Counted from the stretch's first letter, positions 1 to 9,589 are shown. The stretch is DNA of 64,000 nucleotides from Mycobacteroides sp. CBMA 271 (GCF_009729205.1 NZ_VTHB01000001.1:1019532-1083531); one strand, 5' to 3'. The notes: a model not told the origin generated them from the sequence alone. Numbers and translations are program-made.

Positions 1-904
1 GCAGGAGCCGGTTAAGGTCACGCAGACTGACATTCGGGCTGAGCACGACGTCGTTGAGGGATTTTGAGAGCGCATTGACGTCGGCGAACACACTGCGAGA
101 CTCTTTGTCGGTACCCGCAATCGACGGAAACTTGGACAGCTGTACGGCGACCGCGCCCACCTGGTCGGCGAGATCCGCGATCTGAGCGGAGTTTGTGGCC
201 AAAGTGTCGGTAGCCGGGCCGGCGGCAGCCAGCAGGTCAGCGATCTCGACATGCTGACCGTCGATCTCGGTGGCAAGCTGCGATATCTGCCGCAACGCCG
301 CATCGAGCTGATCCGATCGATTGTTCAGCGTCCCGAGCAACTGGTTCGATTGGGCAACAAGGTTTCCGAACGCCTCCCCATTGGGCCCGGTGGCCCTGCC
401 CACACCATTGATGGTGTTGGTCAGATTGCGGACGGCACCGCCGTTCACCACGACGGCCGCCGAGCTGAGAACCGCTTCAATGGTCGCGGCGGCCATGGTC
501 GACTCGATACCGATGGTGTCACCGTTACGTAGCAGCGGCGTTCTTGCATCAGCATCCAGAGGTGGCTTGATCGCGACGAAGATGTCCCCGAGCGGTGTCG
601 CCGAACGCAGCTCGGCGGTGCTTCCCTTCGGGATGACAGCATCCGACCGGATCTTCAGGATCGTCACCGCTGTGTAGTTGGCGGTCGACATCGAATCGAC
701 CTCGCCGATGTCGGCGCCACCCATCTTGACCTTCGCTCTTGCTGGCAGGTTCAGTGCGCTGGAGAACACCGCGGTAATGGAGTACGCGGCCGAATCCAAT
801 CCAGGCGCCGGCAGCGGCAGGCTGGCTAAACCATCAGTTGCACAGGCGCTTGTCCACACCACGCATGCCGCCATTGCCCCGGCCGCGTACGTCCGCCTCG
901 TCAT
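1..904 (-). CDS. mceE: Mce family lipoprotein (MceE-like), 3' end outside window
   Basis: Substrate-binding subunit of an Mce lipid importer, expected to be lipid-anchored outside the cytoplasmic membrane. I translated the reverse strand from ATG at 904 and found an open frame to base 1 (301 codons), so the gene runs off the left edge. The N-terminus has a hydrophobic stretch ending at Cys21, four residues before GLASLPLPAPG. That arrangement is typical of the LprK/MceE lipoproteins of mce operons. The start codon overlaps the mceD stop as ATGA, which implies translational coupling. mceF would be expected beyond the edge. The family is sure. The letter E comes from gene order plus the lipoprotein signal. 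Confidence 0.88.
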   Translation of the reverse strand, partial: MTRRTYAAGAMAACVVWTSACATDGLASLPLPAPGLDSAAYSITAVFSSALNLPARAKVKMGGADIGEVDSMSTANYTAVTILKIRSDAVIPKGSTAELRSATPLGDIFVAIKPPLDADARTPLLRNGDTIGIESTMAAATIEAVLSSAAVVVNGGAVRNLTNTINGVGRATGPNGEAFGNLVAQSNQLLGTLNNRSDQLDAALRQISQLATEIDGQHVEIADLLAAAGPATDTLATNSAQIADLADQVGAVAVQLSKFPSIAGTDKESRSVFADVNALSKSLNDVVLSPNVSLRDLNRLL

Positions 905-2016
905 TTCTGCCCCATCGCGGCCAAGCCATCGAGCACGGCGGTCAAACCGAAATCCGGCCCGTAATCCTGCAGAGTTCCCGTACTGCACCCCAACTGCCGC
1001 AAACCCATAAGGTTGCAGATCTCCTTGGCATGCTGGCCTTCCACGATGATCTTGTCGATCAATGGGTGAACGCGGATGACGCGATTGACCGGGTCGAAGG
1101 TGTTGTAGAAGTTATCGACGGTCAGCGGCGCCACGTCGAAGGTCTCGGATAGTTCGCGTCGCTTATCGTACAACGTCTTCACAATCGTGTCGGCGTTGCC
1201 CACTGACCCGTGCAGTACGTCGCGGTTGGCATTCAGAAGCGAACTTGCCTGTACCAGAATCTCATTGAGTTGTTTTCCGGTCGTTCCGGATCCTAGGGCC
1301 TCGTCATCGAGGATCTGTGACATTTGATGCACTGCCGAGCCGAACTTTCTGATCCTTCCGTCGTTGGCAGCGGCCCTATCGAAAAGAGAACTGATGTTCT
1401 TGATGACGGAAGTCAGCTGATCTCGACTGGCTACGCCTCCGTCTGCGCTGAGCCGCAACGCCTTCGACAACTGGTCCAATGCGCCTTTGATGGTCTCCCC
1501 GTTGCCCGAGACAGCGCCCTCACCGCTTGAAACGATGTCGGCGAGTGGCCCGCCTCCGACGCCATCACCCTTCAACGATGATGACAGCCTGTCAATCATC
1601 GATAGCACCTTGCTGAACTCGACCGGGACACGTGTCCGGCTCAGTCCGATCACGTCGCGATCCTTCATCTCGGCGCCATCGCGATACACGGGAGTCAGCT
1701 CGATATGCCGGTCGGTGAGGATCGAGGTCGAAACCAACACGGCCCGTGCCAATTCCGGGACCTTGACACTCCGGTTGATGGTGAACTCAACCTCCATGTA
1801 TGCCCCTTGCGGGGTGATCTTGGTGACCTTGCCCACCGGCATCCCGAGTACCGAAACATCGTTGTCCGGATAGAGCCCCGACACCGAGGGGAACTGTGCG
1901 GTGACCGTAATCGAATCGGACCGCACCTGGGTGTACCACCACCCGGACACCGCCATCGCCACGATCGCAACCATCGCGCTGCCGGCCCAGAAGATCCGTC
2001 GCTGAATTCCATTCAT
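901..2016 (-). CDS. mceD: Mce family protein (MceD-like)
   Basis: Fourth Mce subunit of the operon, 371 aa. Mce proteins bind lipids and are thought to form the extracytoplasmic shuttle between the outer layers and a YrbE permease. There is one N-terminal transmembrane segment (about residues 8-28 from MNGIQRR), then the MlaD/MCE domain (residues about 35-115, with GMPVGKVTKI), then a long helical MCE C-terminal region. I chose ATG 2016 because it overlaps the mceC stop as ATGA. A longer reading from 2076 would run into mceC. It is coupled at both ends to its neighbours. Confidence 0.9.
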   Translation of the reverse strand: MNGIQRRIFWAGSAMVAIVAMAVSGWWYTQVRSDSITVTAQFPSVSGLYPDNDVSVLGMPVGKVTKITPQGAYMEVEFTINRSVKVPELARAVLVSTSILTDRHIELTPVYRDGAEMKDRDVIGLSRTRVPVEFSKVLSMIDRLSSSLKGDGVGGGPLADIVSSGEGAVSGNGETIKGALDQLSKALRLSADGGVASRDQLTSVIKNISSLFDRAAANDGRIRKFGSAVHQMSQILDDEALGSGTTGKQLNEILVQASSLLNANRDVLHGSVGNADTIVKTLYDKRRELSETFDVAPLTVDNFYNTFDPVNRVIRVHPLIDKIIVEGQHAKEICNLMGLRQLGCSTGTLQDYGPDFGLTAVLDGLAAMGQK

Positions 2017-3074
2017 TGGCAGTCCTTGAAGTATTCGACCATGTTGTATTGCTTTGCGCGGCCACTGATCGCGCACATCCAGGAGTCAATCGCCAAGCCT
2101 GCCGGCAGACCCACGTCGACGGCATTGCCACTGCCGACAGCGTTCGCCGCATTGCGCACGGTGACCGGCATGACCTGCAACAGATTTCGAAATAGGTCGT
2201 CATGCTTCGCCAGCAGGTCGGTGAACTTCTGGACACTGGATAGCAGACCATCAACCGATGCACGGTCTTTGACGACAATCTTCGTCAGCACCCCCACTAA
2301 CAGGGTGAGCGACTGCAACATGGAGTGGATGCTCGCACGCCGGGTGATGAACTCGCCAAACAGCCGCTCACCCTGAGCAATTAAGTCGCCGATGTCGGAC
2401 TGTTGGCGGTGCAGAGTACCGGTGACCGTCGAGGTGCTTGCCAACAACGTACCCAGCTGGTCGCGACGTTTGGCGATGATCGACGACAGTGCTTGGAGGT
2501 TCTGCATCGCCCGGGGAACCAGTGGCGGCAGACCCTCTAGTTGCTTACCGAACACAACGGCGGACGCAGCGATCTGATCGGCATCGACCTGACCGAACGT
2601 GTTCGTCGCATCGTTGAGGGTCTGCTGCAGATCGTAGGGGACTTCGGTGTGCGCCAGATCGATTGTCCTGCTGGACAGCTTCTCCGTTCCGCCGTTCCGT
2701 AGCTCCAGATATTGCGACCCCAGAATTGTGGTGACCTTGATGGCAGCCTTAGTGTCGTTCCTAAGTCTGATGTCGTCACGAATCCGGAACCCGACGTCCA
2801 CATGGTCACCGGCGAGCGCAGTGGCGGTCACCTCTCCTACCGGCACCCCGGCCAGGCTCACCACATTGCCTGGCTTAAGCGACGCCGCTTGGAGGAACTG
2901 GCCGGTGTAGCGGGTGTATCCATATCCGGATACCTTGACGATGAGCATGCACGCGATGAGCGCTCCGACAAGCGCAAGTGCGATCGCACCCAGCCACGCC
3001 TTGTTGTACGACTCGAGTGGGCGACGCCGAATACGTTGCCACAAAGTTGAATTAGATATCATCGACTCACTCAT
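2013..3074 (-). CDS. mceC: Mce family protein (MceC-like)
   Basis: Third Mce subunit, 353 aa. The N-terminus is basic (WQRIRRRPLES) and followed by one transmembrane helix, the MCE domain containing GVPVGEVTAT, and a helical C-terminal half that ends in a Cys-containing segment (WMCAISGRAKQ). ATG 3074 overlaps the mceB stop by 8 bases (ATGAGTGA) and has AGGA nine bases upstream, which makes it the best start. It belongs to the same coupled operon as mceA, B, D and E. Its function is inferred from the family; the substrate is unknown. Confidence 0.9.
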   Translation of the reverse strand: MSESMISNSTLWQRIRRRPLESYNKAWLGAIALALVGALIACMLIVKVSGYGYTRYTGQFLQAASLKPGNVVSLAGVPVGEVTATALAGDHVDVGFRIRDDIRLRNDTKAAIKVTTILGSQYLELRNGGTEKLSSRTIDLAHTEVPYDLQQTLNDATNTFGQVDADQIAASAVVFGKQLEGLPPLVPRAMQNLQALSSIIAKRRDQLGTLLASTSTVTGTLHRQQSDIGDLIAQGERLFGEFITRRASIHSMLQSLTLLVGVLTKIVVKDRASVDGLLSSVQKFTDLLAKHDDLFRNLLQVMPVTVRNAANAVGSGNAVDVGLPAGLAIDSWMCAISGRAKQYNMVEYFKDCQ

Positions 3075-4128
3075 GGTCACCATTCCTGCACTTCGCAGTG
3101 TGCTTGGCCACGTTGCCAGGGGTGGCAGCATTCACGATGATCGGCATGACGTCATTGAGGCCAGGGAGGAAGCCCAGTGCGTTGACGTCGCACACGTAGA
3201 TGTTCCCGTACGCCCCTTCCTGAGTGACCCGGGCGAGTCCCTTGAGTAGCAGTGGCAGGTTGTCACCCAAGAAGGCCACCTGGGGCTCGTTATCCACCAT
3301 GTGTTGCGCGAAGCCAGGCTCCCGGGTCGCGAGCTCATGAAGCTGGGGGTACACGCTGTTGGCCACGCTCGACAGGTGCCGCACCATCGACGCGGTCGCA
3401 CCAACCGAGGACACCAGACCCTGCCGGCGCCCATCGAGCTCAGTGACCAGTTGGCGGGTGTTCGCGATCGTCAGCCCCAGGTTTTTGTTTTGTGCAGCAA
3501 GGTTTCCGAGGGCGTTGTTCAAACCGAAGATCACCTGACCGAGCACCTCATCTCGGCCGGCAAGCGTCTGAGTCAAGGTGGATGTCTGATCGACCAGCGT
3601 CACCAGCGATCCCGTATCGCCCTGTAGCGACTCGATAACGCCCTTAGTCAGGTTGTCCACCTGTTTTGGGTCTAGCACGCTGAGCAACGGTTCGAAGCCA
3701 TGCAACAACATGCCGATATCGAAGGAGGGCTCTGTGCGCTGCACCGGAATGGTCGAACCCGGTAAAAGTCGGCCCGGGTCACCGGATTTCCCCAGGGAAA
3801 GACCAAGATAACGCTGGCCAACGACGTTCTGATAAGTGATGGAGGCGATAGTGTTTCCGTACACCGGCTGAGAGTCCTGCACCCGGAATGCGACCTGGGC
3901 CAGTTCAGCGTTCGCGTCAACCTCCACGGAGTCGACGCGGCCGACCCGCACGCCCGCAACGCGTACGTCGTCGCCGACCTTGAGCCCCGACACATCGGTG
4001 AACATCGCCGAATAGCTGGTGGTGCTCCCAGATACTTCACGCCGCAGGGTCACGTAGACAAGCCAGGTCATCGCGATGGCGACGGCCATGAACGCGCCCA
4101 GCCCGATCAGTGGGCCTCGGAACTTCAT
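3067..4128 (-). CDS. mceB: Mce family protein (MceB-like)
   Basis: Second Mce subunit, 353 aa, with the usual length for MceB. One N-terminal transmembrane helix (residues about 8-28) is followed by the MCE domain (GLKVGDDVRVAGVRVGRV, about residues 49-66) and the MCE helical domain. The C-terminal region carries Cys residues near VCDVNALGF. Its start overlaps the mceA stop as ATGA and its stop overlaps the mceC start, so these proteins are probably made in equal amounts. Role by family: part of a lipid-binding hexameric shuttle. Confidence 0.92.
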   Translation of the reverse strand: MKFRGPLIGLGAFMAVAIAMTWLVYVTLRREVSGSTTSYSAMFTDVSGLKVGDDVRVAGVRVGRVDSVEVDANAELAQVAFRVQDSQPVYGNTIASITYQNVVGQRYLGLSLGKSGDPGRLLPGSTIPVQRTEPSFDIGMLLHGFEPLLSVLDPKQVDNLTKGVIESLQGDTGSLVTLVDQTSTLTQTLAGRDEVLGQVIFGLNNALGNLAAQNKNLGLTIANTRQLVTELDGRRQGLVSSVGATASMVRHLSSVANSVYPQLHELATREPGFAQHMVDNEPQVAFLGDNLPLLLKGLARVTQEGAYGNIYVCDVNALGFLPGLNDVMPIIVNAATPGNVAKHTAKCRNGDHE

Positions 4129-5648
4129 CGACTACCTCCAGTTGAGCCAGTCTGGGTGACAACGACATTCATTCCCCGCGCAACTGGCCCCAGCAATAGC
4201 TGGGCGGCTGACGAAACATCTCGACCCGAAATCTCGCCTAACTGTTCACGTTCGTGCGCACTGCCCACCGGCCCCACGTTGCCGCCAAAAGAAGCTGGCG
4301 CTACGGCGCTTTCGGTCCGCCCCGGGCTCGACGGTACGTCGCCAGGGTCGGCCGTCCCGGGTACCCGCGGCGCCGGACCGGTCCACCAGGGCAGCGGAGA
4401 ATTCGGGTCCACGAGGCTTGGGTTCGGATTGATCAGGGGTGGCCCTACCGCCATCAAGTTCCCGTCCGGACCGATAGTCGTGCCCGGTGGTGGCGCCAGA
4501 CCCGGCGGCAGTCGGTAGTTCTGCGGCAATAGAACTTCGGGCAGATCCGGCCGCACCGGAATTTCTGGCGCGGTGAAACAGCTGGGCCCCTTCAGTTCGC
4601 CGTACCTGGGACAGTCCGCACGGGTATATGTCGTGGACGGGGTGAACGAGATGACGGCCCTAATATTTGCCATCTGACCATCCGCATCCCAAGCATCACT
4701 GAACCAATTGTCGGACAACGTTTTCAGGCGCTCCGAGATGGGTAGGAACTGAGAGGCATTCTGCGCCAGTACGCCGATGACGGGAGTCAAATTGGTAGTG
4801 ATGTTGATGAGTTGATCGGTATGGCTGTCGAACGCGTGGCGGACCGTCCCCAACGTGGATCCCCCCGCCGAGAGCAAGCTTTGGAGTTGCTCCCGCTTCT
4901 CGGCAATGGTCTGCATCGGCCGCACCGCCTGATGTAGCGCATCGACGAGTTCCGGCGCCGTCGACTGCAACCCGCTCGTCGCATCGATCAGCGCCGATAA
5001 CGTGGAGGGCCCAGGACTGGTGGCGACTATCCCGTTGAGATCCTTCAGGACCCGCGACAGCTGACCACCCGTGTTGAGCAGGGTGGCCCGCTTATTCTCG
5101 GTAGCCGCGCCAACGGCGGCGAAGATGCCGACGGTACGGTCGTCGCGGCCCCTGCCGACCGCGGCCAGCAGCTCGCGAAGTTTACTGATGGTCGTCTGGA
5201 AAAGCACGGTCGGCAGCTCGGTGTCCTCCTGAATCCGGGCGCCCGAGGCGATTGCGGCGCCGCGTCCGTGCGCAACCAGCTGCACCGACGAGACCGCAAA
5301 CACGTTGCTCGGCACCACCCGTGCCGTCACCGACTGCGGGACGGTGTGCGCAAGTTCGGGAAATAGGTTGATATGCACGATATTTTGACCGCCCCGGGGA
5401 GCGGGGGCGACTTCGTCGACCGCGCCGACGAGAACCCCCTGATACTTCACGTCCGACTTAGCAGGCAGCCCGTCACCGACGTTCTTCATCTCCGCCACAA
5501 CGCGCACATAGCCGTTCAATCGCCCCGTCGACTTGACCAAAAGCGCAGTGGTGACCATCGCCGCGACGACGACCATCGCGACACCACACCAGAGCAGATG
5601 CCTATCGGAGAGGCCTCGCCCATCGGTTTCGAACGAGTTCACGGCCAT
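4125..5648 (-). CDS. mceA: Mce family protein (MceA-like), first gene of the operon
   Basis: Putative first Mce subunit, 507 aa, somewhat longer than usual because of a proline-rich tail. I chose ATG 5648 (MAVNSFETDG) over the longer frame from 5762, because GGAGAGG lies 11 bases upstream and the longer reading would cross the divergent promoter. A transmembrane helix lies at about residues 17-40, then the MCE domain (SDVKYQGVLVGAV). The tail from about residue 370 is rich in Pro and Gly (PPGLAPPPG). Mce operons normally begin with yrbEA and yrbEB permease genes. Here the next gene upstream is a divergent ferredoxin, so no permease precedes mceA. A 28-bp dyad lies 60 bases upstream. Confidence 0.88.
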   Translation of the reverse strand: MAVNSFETDGRGLSDRHLLWCGVAMVVVAAMVTTALLVKSTGRLNGYVRVVAEMKNVGDGLPAKSDVKYQGVLVGAVDEVAPAPRGGQNIVHINLFPELAHTVPQSVTARVVPSNVFAVSSVQLVAHGRGAAIASGARIQEDTELPTVLFQTTISKLRELLAAVGRGRDDRTVGIFAAVGAATENKRATLLNTGGQLSRVLKDLNGIVATSPGPSTLSALIDATSGLQSTAPELVDALHQAVRPMQTIAEKREQLQSLLSAGGSTLGTVRHAFDSHTDQLINITTNLTPVIGVLAQNASQFLPISERLKTLSDNWFSDAWDADGQMANIRAVISFTPSTTYTRADCPRYGELKGPSCFTAPEIPVRPDLPEVLLPQNYRLPPGLAPPPGTTIGPDGNLMAVGPPLINPNPSLVDPNSPLPWWTGPAPRVPGTADPGDVPSSPGRTESAVAPASFGGNVGPVGSAHEREQLGEISGRDVSSAAQLLLGPVARGMNVVVTQTGSTGGSR

Positions 5649-5708
5649 TGCCCGACACACCTCTCCACATCCTCGCCGTGCGATACCGCATTCCGCTCGC
5701 GCTACATT

Positions 5709-5736
5709 CGCTACAATAACAGCATCTTTTGTAGCG
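5709..5736. promoter_or_regulatory. Operator candidate, copy 1 (mceA / ferredoxin)
   Basis: Inverted repeat CGCTACA-N14-TGTAGCG between the divergent mceA and ferredoxin genes. An extra CGCTACA half-site lies at 5700-5706, 9 bases from the first arm. The same spacing occurs at 9590-9617 and, with one changed base, at 12736-12763 in front of a TetR gene. Half-sites are 21 bp apart centre to centre, about two helical turns. Binding by the TetR at 11996-12724 is inferred. Confidence 0.75.
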
Positions 5737-5749
5737 TATGGGAGAAATG

Positions 5750-5986
5750 GTGACTGAATCATCCATGCAGGTCAACGTGGACAAAGACATCTGTTTTGGG
5801 TCCGGCTTCTGTGCACGGATGACACCGGCCGTATTCGGCATCGATGAGCAGGGCGTCGTTGAACTGGTCGGCGCAGCCAGTGACGATGTCACCAAGGTGC
5901 CCGCAGAGTCCGCCGAGTTGGTACGCGAGACAGAAATTGCCTGTCCGTCGGGCGCGATAACGACCAGTGAAGCCGACGCCGGCTAG
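5750..5986 (+). CDS. 3Fe-4S ferredoxin, likely P450 redox partner
   Basis: Small electron carrier, 78 aa. The visible cluster ligands are CFGSGFC (C-x5-C) and a distal C-P (ACPSGAI), the pattern of single-cluster [3Fe-4S] ferredoxins that serve mycobacterial cytochromes P450. I prefer GTG 5750, with GGGAG five bases upstream. ATG 5738 is possible but abuts the operator arm and has no ribosome site. The gene diverges from mceA and probably supplies electrons to the P450 at 10436. No ferredoxin reductase gene is in the window. Confidence 0.88.
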   Translation: MTESSMQVNVDKDICFGSGFCARMTPAVFGIDEQGVVELVGAASDDVTKVPAESAELVRETEIACPSGAITTSEADAG

Positions 5987-6022
5987 TCGGGTCCCCGCTC
6001 TGCCGCCGGGCACACAAGTCCG

Positions 6023-7567
6023 TCAGACCGCGCGGTCGTGCAGTTTCCAGTATGGATTGCGCAGTTCGCGTTTGAGAATCTTGCCGCTGGCATTGCGCGG
6101 CAATGCTGCCACAAAGTCGATGGTGCGCGGGCACTTGTATCCGGCAATCCGCAAGCGGCAGAACGCAATGACGTCCTCGGCGCGCAGGTCATCATGATCC
6201 GTCACCACAATCGCCTTGACGGACTCGCCCCATCGGTCATCGGGCACACCGATGACTGCGGCATCGGCGATGGCCGGATGGCCCATGAGCACCCGCTCGA
6301 CTTCGGGCCCGTAGACATTCTCGCCGCCTGTGATGATCAGGTCCTTGAGCCGATCCTCGACATAGACATAGCCGGCCTTGTCGACCCGGCCGATATCGCC
6401 AGTCCGGACCCAACCGTCATCGGTTATCGTCTCCACGGTCGCGTCGAGTTTGTTCAGATAGCGAGTCATGCGCTGATCAGTCCGCACCCAAATCTCGCCT
6501 AGCTCACCGATCTTCGCAACATCATCCGATTCAATGTCCACAATGCGTATCTCACAGCCGGCCACCGGCCGGCCTACAGAGACCAACAGATGTTGCCGCT
6601 GCAGATCGCGGTGGTCTTCCGGAGCGAGTGTGGTCACGGCACCGCATAGCTCGGTCTGACCGAACACCTGAACAAAGTTCAGGCTCGGCCAGGCCCGCAG
6701 AGCGCGCCGCAATAGTGGACGCGGCATCGGCGCAGCCCCGTACGCAAGGTAACGCAATCTCGACATGGCTGCGACCGCCTCTCTTCCCGCAGCCAAAAAG
6801 CTGGCGATCACAGGAGGCACCAGGAACGTATGCGTCACACCGTCGGAGATGGCCTCGGCGAGCAATGCCACCTCGGTATCGCGGCCGATGATCGTTTGCA
6901 CACCAGCACGAATCCCGAAGAACGCAAAGCAGATACCGCCTACATGGAACAAGGGCATGGCCACGAAATTCTTGTCGCCGTCAGCGTAGCCGAATGCTGC
7001 TCCGGCATTCACCGTGTGCGCCACCAGCGCCCGTTGACTCAGCACCACACCTTTGGGACGACCGGTGGTACCGGAGCTGTAGACGATCAGTGCGTCGTCA
7101 CGCTCGATGACATCTGGAGCAGAATCGGCCAACTCGCCTTCGGCAAGGAAGCACTCGTAGGGGTTGACCTCGCCGCCCACCACGATCACGCGCTCCAGCC
7201 CCGTCAACGAAGACCTCAAAGTAGTCACAGCGTCCACGAATTCGGCGCCCACGAACGCTACCCGGGCGCCGCAGTCATCCAGAACATAGGCAAGCTCGTC
7301 AGATACCAAGCGCCAGTTGATGATTGCTGTCGCGGCACCGAGCATTGCCGCCGCAATCATCGTTTCCAAACATGCGGAGTGATTCTTGTCGAGAAACGCA
7401 ACCCGGTCACCACGGCCGATCCCCGCCCCCGTCAGCGCACCGGCAAGCCTCCGGATACGTTCGAACCACTGCACCCAGGTGAACTCTTGGTCCCCGTAGC
7501 CGATTGCCAATGAATCCGGTGTGGCAACCGCCCACTTCGCAACGAGATCCGTTAGCAGCTCACTCAT
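6023..7567 (-). CDS. Acyl-CoA synthetase / AMP-dependent ligase (FadD-like)
   Basis: Adenylate-forming enzyme, 514 aa, predicted to activate a carboxylic acid to its CoA thioester. Visible motifs are the phosphate loop YSSGTTGRPKG, the A5 region FGQTELCG, the hinge region DRLKDLIITGGENVYGPEVE, and a C-terminal GKILKREL with the catalytic lysine. ATG 7567 overlaps the ALDH stop by 8 bases (ATGAGTGA), so it is the third gene of the SCP2-ALDH-FadD operon. Order and coupling suggest it takes the acid made by the dehydrogenase. The substrate cannot be read from sequence. Confidence 0.88.
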   Translation of the reverse strand: MSELLTDLVAKWAVATPDSLAIGYGDQEFTWVQWFERIRRLAGALTGAGIGRGDRVAFLDKNHSACLETMIAAAMLGAATAIINWRLVSDELAYVLDDCGARVAFVGAEFVDAVTTLRSSLTGLERVIVVGGEVNPYECFLAEGELADSAPDVIERDDALIVYSSGTTGRPKGVVLSQRALVAHTVNAGAAFGYADGDKNFVAMPLFHVGGICFAFFGIRAGVQTIIGRDTEVALLAEAISDGVTHTFLVPPVIASFLAAGREAVAAMSRLRYLAYGAAPMPRPLLRRALRAWPSLNFVQVFGQTELCGAVTTLAPEDHRDLQRQHLLVSVGRPVAGCEIRIVDIESDDVAKIGELGEIWVRTDQRMTRYLNKLDATVETITDDGWVRTGDIGRVDKAGYVYVEDRLKDLIITGGENVYGPEVERVLMGHPAIADAAVIGVPDDRWGESVKAIVVTDHDDLRAEDVIAFCRLRIAGYKCPRTIDFVAALPRNASGKILKRELRNPYWKLHDRAV

Positions 7568-9068
7568 CTCGAGGTACCACGATGTCGTACACCTTGTTCT
7601 CGATCTTTCGGGACAGATCGATATGGATGAATTTCTCCTCTGTGTATTCATCCAGCGCACGAGGACCCAGCTCACGGCCGATCCCACTCTGCTTGTATCC
7701 ACCGAACGGATAGCAGACGTTCACCATATGCCAGTCGTTGATCCAGACGGTGCCGGCTTCGAGTCTCTTGGCGACATCAAGACCTGCATCGATGTCCTCA
7801 GTCCACACCCCCGCTGATAGCCCATATTCGGTGTCGTTGGCGATCTCAACGGCCTCCTGCACGGTCCGGTACTTGATCACGCTCAACACCGGGCCGAACA
7901 CTTCCTGTTGCGCCACCGTCATCGAATTGTCCACATCTGCAAGAACAGTCGGGCCTACCCAGAACCCGCGCTCATACTCGACCCCCTGCAAGGGTCTGCC
8001 ACCATAGACCAACCGAGCGCCCTCTTTGAGGGCGAGTTCGATGTAGTGCTCGATGTGCTGTTTCTGCTCCGCGGAGATCACGGGCCCCATGTCGATGTCG
8101 TAGTCGCCCGGGTCGCCAACTCGGATCGCTGCTGCACGTACCGCAAGCCGATCCAGCACATGCTCGTAGAGTGATTCCGGTACCAGCAGGCGCGTTCCCG
8201 ATTCACACGCTTGGCCTTGGTAGAGACAGCAGGCGAAGAGTGCGGCATCCACCGCCTGGTTCAGGTCGGCATCCTCCAGAAGTACGTTGGGGCCCTTGCC
8301 ACCGAGTTCAAGGGTTACCCGCTTGACGTTCTCGGACGCCAGCGTGCTGACGATCTTGCCGACCGCCGTGGAGCCGGTGAAGGCAATCTTGCGGACGTCG
8401 CGGTGCGCAGCCAGGCGGGCCCCTACCTCCTCGCCCACTCCCGTGATCACATTGAGCACCCCCCTGGGAAGCCCGACCCGATGCGCAATCTCGGCGAGCT
8501 TCAACAAGGTGACCGGGGTCTTTTCGTCGGGCTTCATAACGACACAGTTACCTGCCGCCAGCGCCGGGCCTAACTTCCATACCGCAAGCAGCAGTGGGAA
8601 GTTCCAGGGCACGATGCCTGCCACCACACCTATCGGCTCTCGGCGTACCAGGCCCGCCGCGGCAGTCGGGTAACTCAGTACGGGGCCGGAGCGCTCGAAC
8701 TCGTAGCTGCGTGCGAGATCGGCGAAGTACTGCAGGTGGGAGATCGCGTAGCCGACGTGGAAGGCGATGGCCTGGCGCACGGTGACGCCATTCTCCGCAA
8801 CGTGCAGATCGACCAGTTCATCCATTTCGTCGTTCAGGCCCTGGACAATTCGCGAAATCAGATCAGCACGACGCTCGGGCCGTGTGTTACGCCATTCCCC
8901 GTCCCGGTGAGCAGCGAGTGCCGCCGCGACAGCCCGGTCCGCGTGCTCGACGAACCCCTTCGCCGCCGTCGCTACCAACTCTTCGGTCGCCGGATTCACG
9001 ATCTCAAATCGCCCGCTGGTGTCGACCCACTCACCGTCGATATAGATCGGGTAGTGCGGTACCGACAT
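7560..9068 (-). CDS. NAD(P)-dependent aldehyde dehydrogenase
   Basis: Class 1/2-like aldehyde dehydrogenase, 502 aa. It carries the glycine-rich FTGSTAVGK, the general-base region LELGGKGPN, and the catalytic cysteine in GQACESGTR (about residue 288). The start overlaps the last base of the SCP2 stop (TGATG), and the stop overlaps fadD, so the three genes are coupled. In context it would oxidise an aldehyde, possibly made by the P450, to the acid for FadD. That order of steps is inference. Confidence 0.92.
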   Translation of the reverse strand: MSVPHYPIYIDGEWVDTSGRFEIVNPATEELVATAAKGFVEHADRAVAAALAAHRDGEWRNTRPERRADLISRIVQGLNDEMDELVDLHVAENGVTVRQAIAFHVGYAISHLQYFADLARSYEFERSGPVLSYPTAAAGLVRREPIGVVAGIVPWNFPLLLAVWKLGPALAAGNCVVMKPDEKTPVTLLKLAEIAHRVGLPRGVLNVITGVGEEVGARLAAHRDVRKIAFTGSTAVGKIVSTLASENVKRVTLELGGKGPNVLLEDADLNQAVDAALFACCLYQGQACESGTRLLVPESLYEHVLDRLAVRAAAIRVGDPGDYDIDMGPVISAEQKQHIEHYIELALKEGARLVYGGRPLQGVEYERGFWVGPTVLADVDNSMTVAQQEVFGPVLSVIKYRTVQEAVEIANDTEYGLSAGVWTEDIDAGLDVAKRLEAGTVWINDWHMVNVCYPFGGYKQSGIGRELGPRALDEYTEEKFIHIDLSRKIENKVYDIVVPRDE

Positions 9069-9466
9069 CAGATCGCATCCTTCTCGGCGACAAGATCCTT
9101 GTACATCGGAAACAGCGGTTTGGTTGCGGGAATCAGCTTCAAGATCTTGGTCACCGGCCCTTTGGCCTTAACTTCTCCCCTAGCGAGCCCCACCGCGATG
9201 TTGTACTCGCCGCGCCAGAATCGATTGGCGTTATCCGACGAAAGTGACATGGCGACATCCGGTTTCACGTCGGTGTCTCCTAGGATCACCTCTACCGCGG
9301 GCTGCTTCATCAGGATCGTGATGATGGCGTCCGGATTGCTGTAATTGAGCCGCAAAACCATGTTCGCAGCGCGGAGCTTCTGCCCCACCTCCGCGGAGCC
9401 ATCCGCCAGCCTGAAGACACCACCAACGTATCGGTAGACCTCGTCGGCATCGATGAAATAGCCCAA
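9068..9466 (-). CDS. SCP2 sterol-transfer-like protein
   Basis: Small lipid-binding protein of the SCP2 (sterol carrier protein 2) family, 132 aa, a soluble fold with a hydrophobic pocket. The SCP2-like core is visible as AANMVLRLNYSNPDA and MSLSSDNANRFWRGE. A start at TTG 9466 (MGYFIDADEV) is preferred because AGGAG lies seven bases before it. A start at 9481 would place the ribosome site inside the gene. It heads the operon with the aldehyde dehydrogenase and FadD, so it may present a hydrophobic substrate to them. Confidence 0.8.
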   Translation of the reverse strand: MGYFIDADEVYRYVGGVFRLADGSAEVGQKLRAANMVLRLNYSNPDAIITILMKQPAVEVILGDTDVKPDVAMSLSSDNANRFWRGEYNIAVGLARGEVKAKGPVTKILKLIPATKPLFPMYKDLVAEKDAI

Positions 9467-9589
9467 GACAGCACTCCTCAAAACGCGATATCCACTTGCC
9501 GCGACAGCGCGGATAGCCCAAGCATGCCCGCCATTGAACGGTCAGTCAATACACATTGCGTATTGTTTGTAGCGATAATGCTTGCGGGC

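Noticed and set aside
5709..5736. KstR/KstR2 cholesterol-regulon site at the mce promoter
   Set aside because: The dyad CGCTACA-N14-TGTAGCG does not match either motif as I know them.
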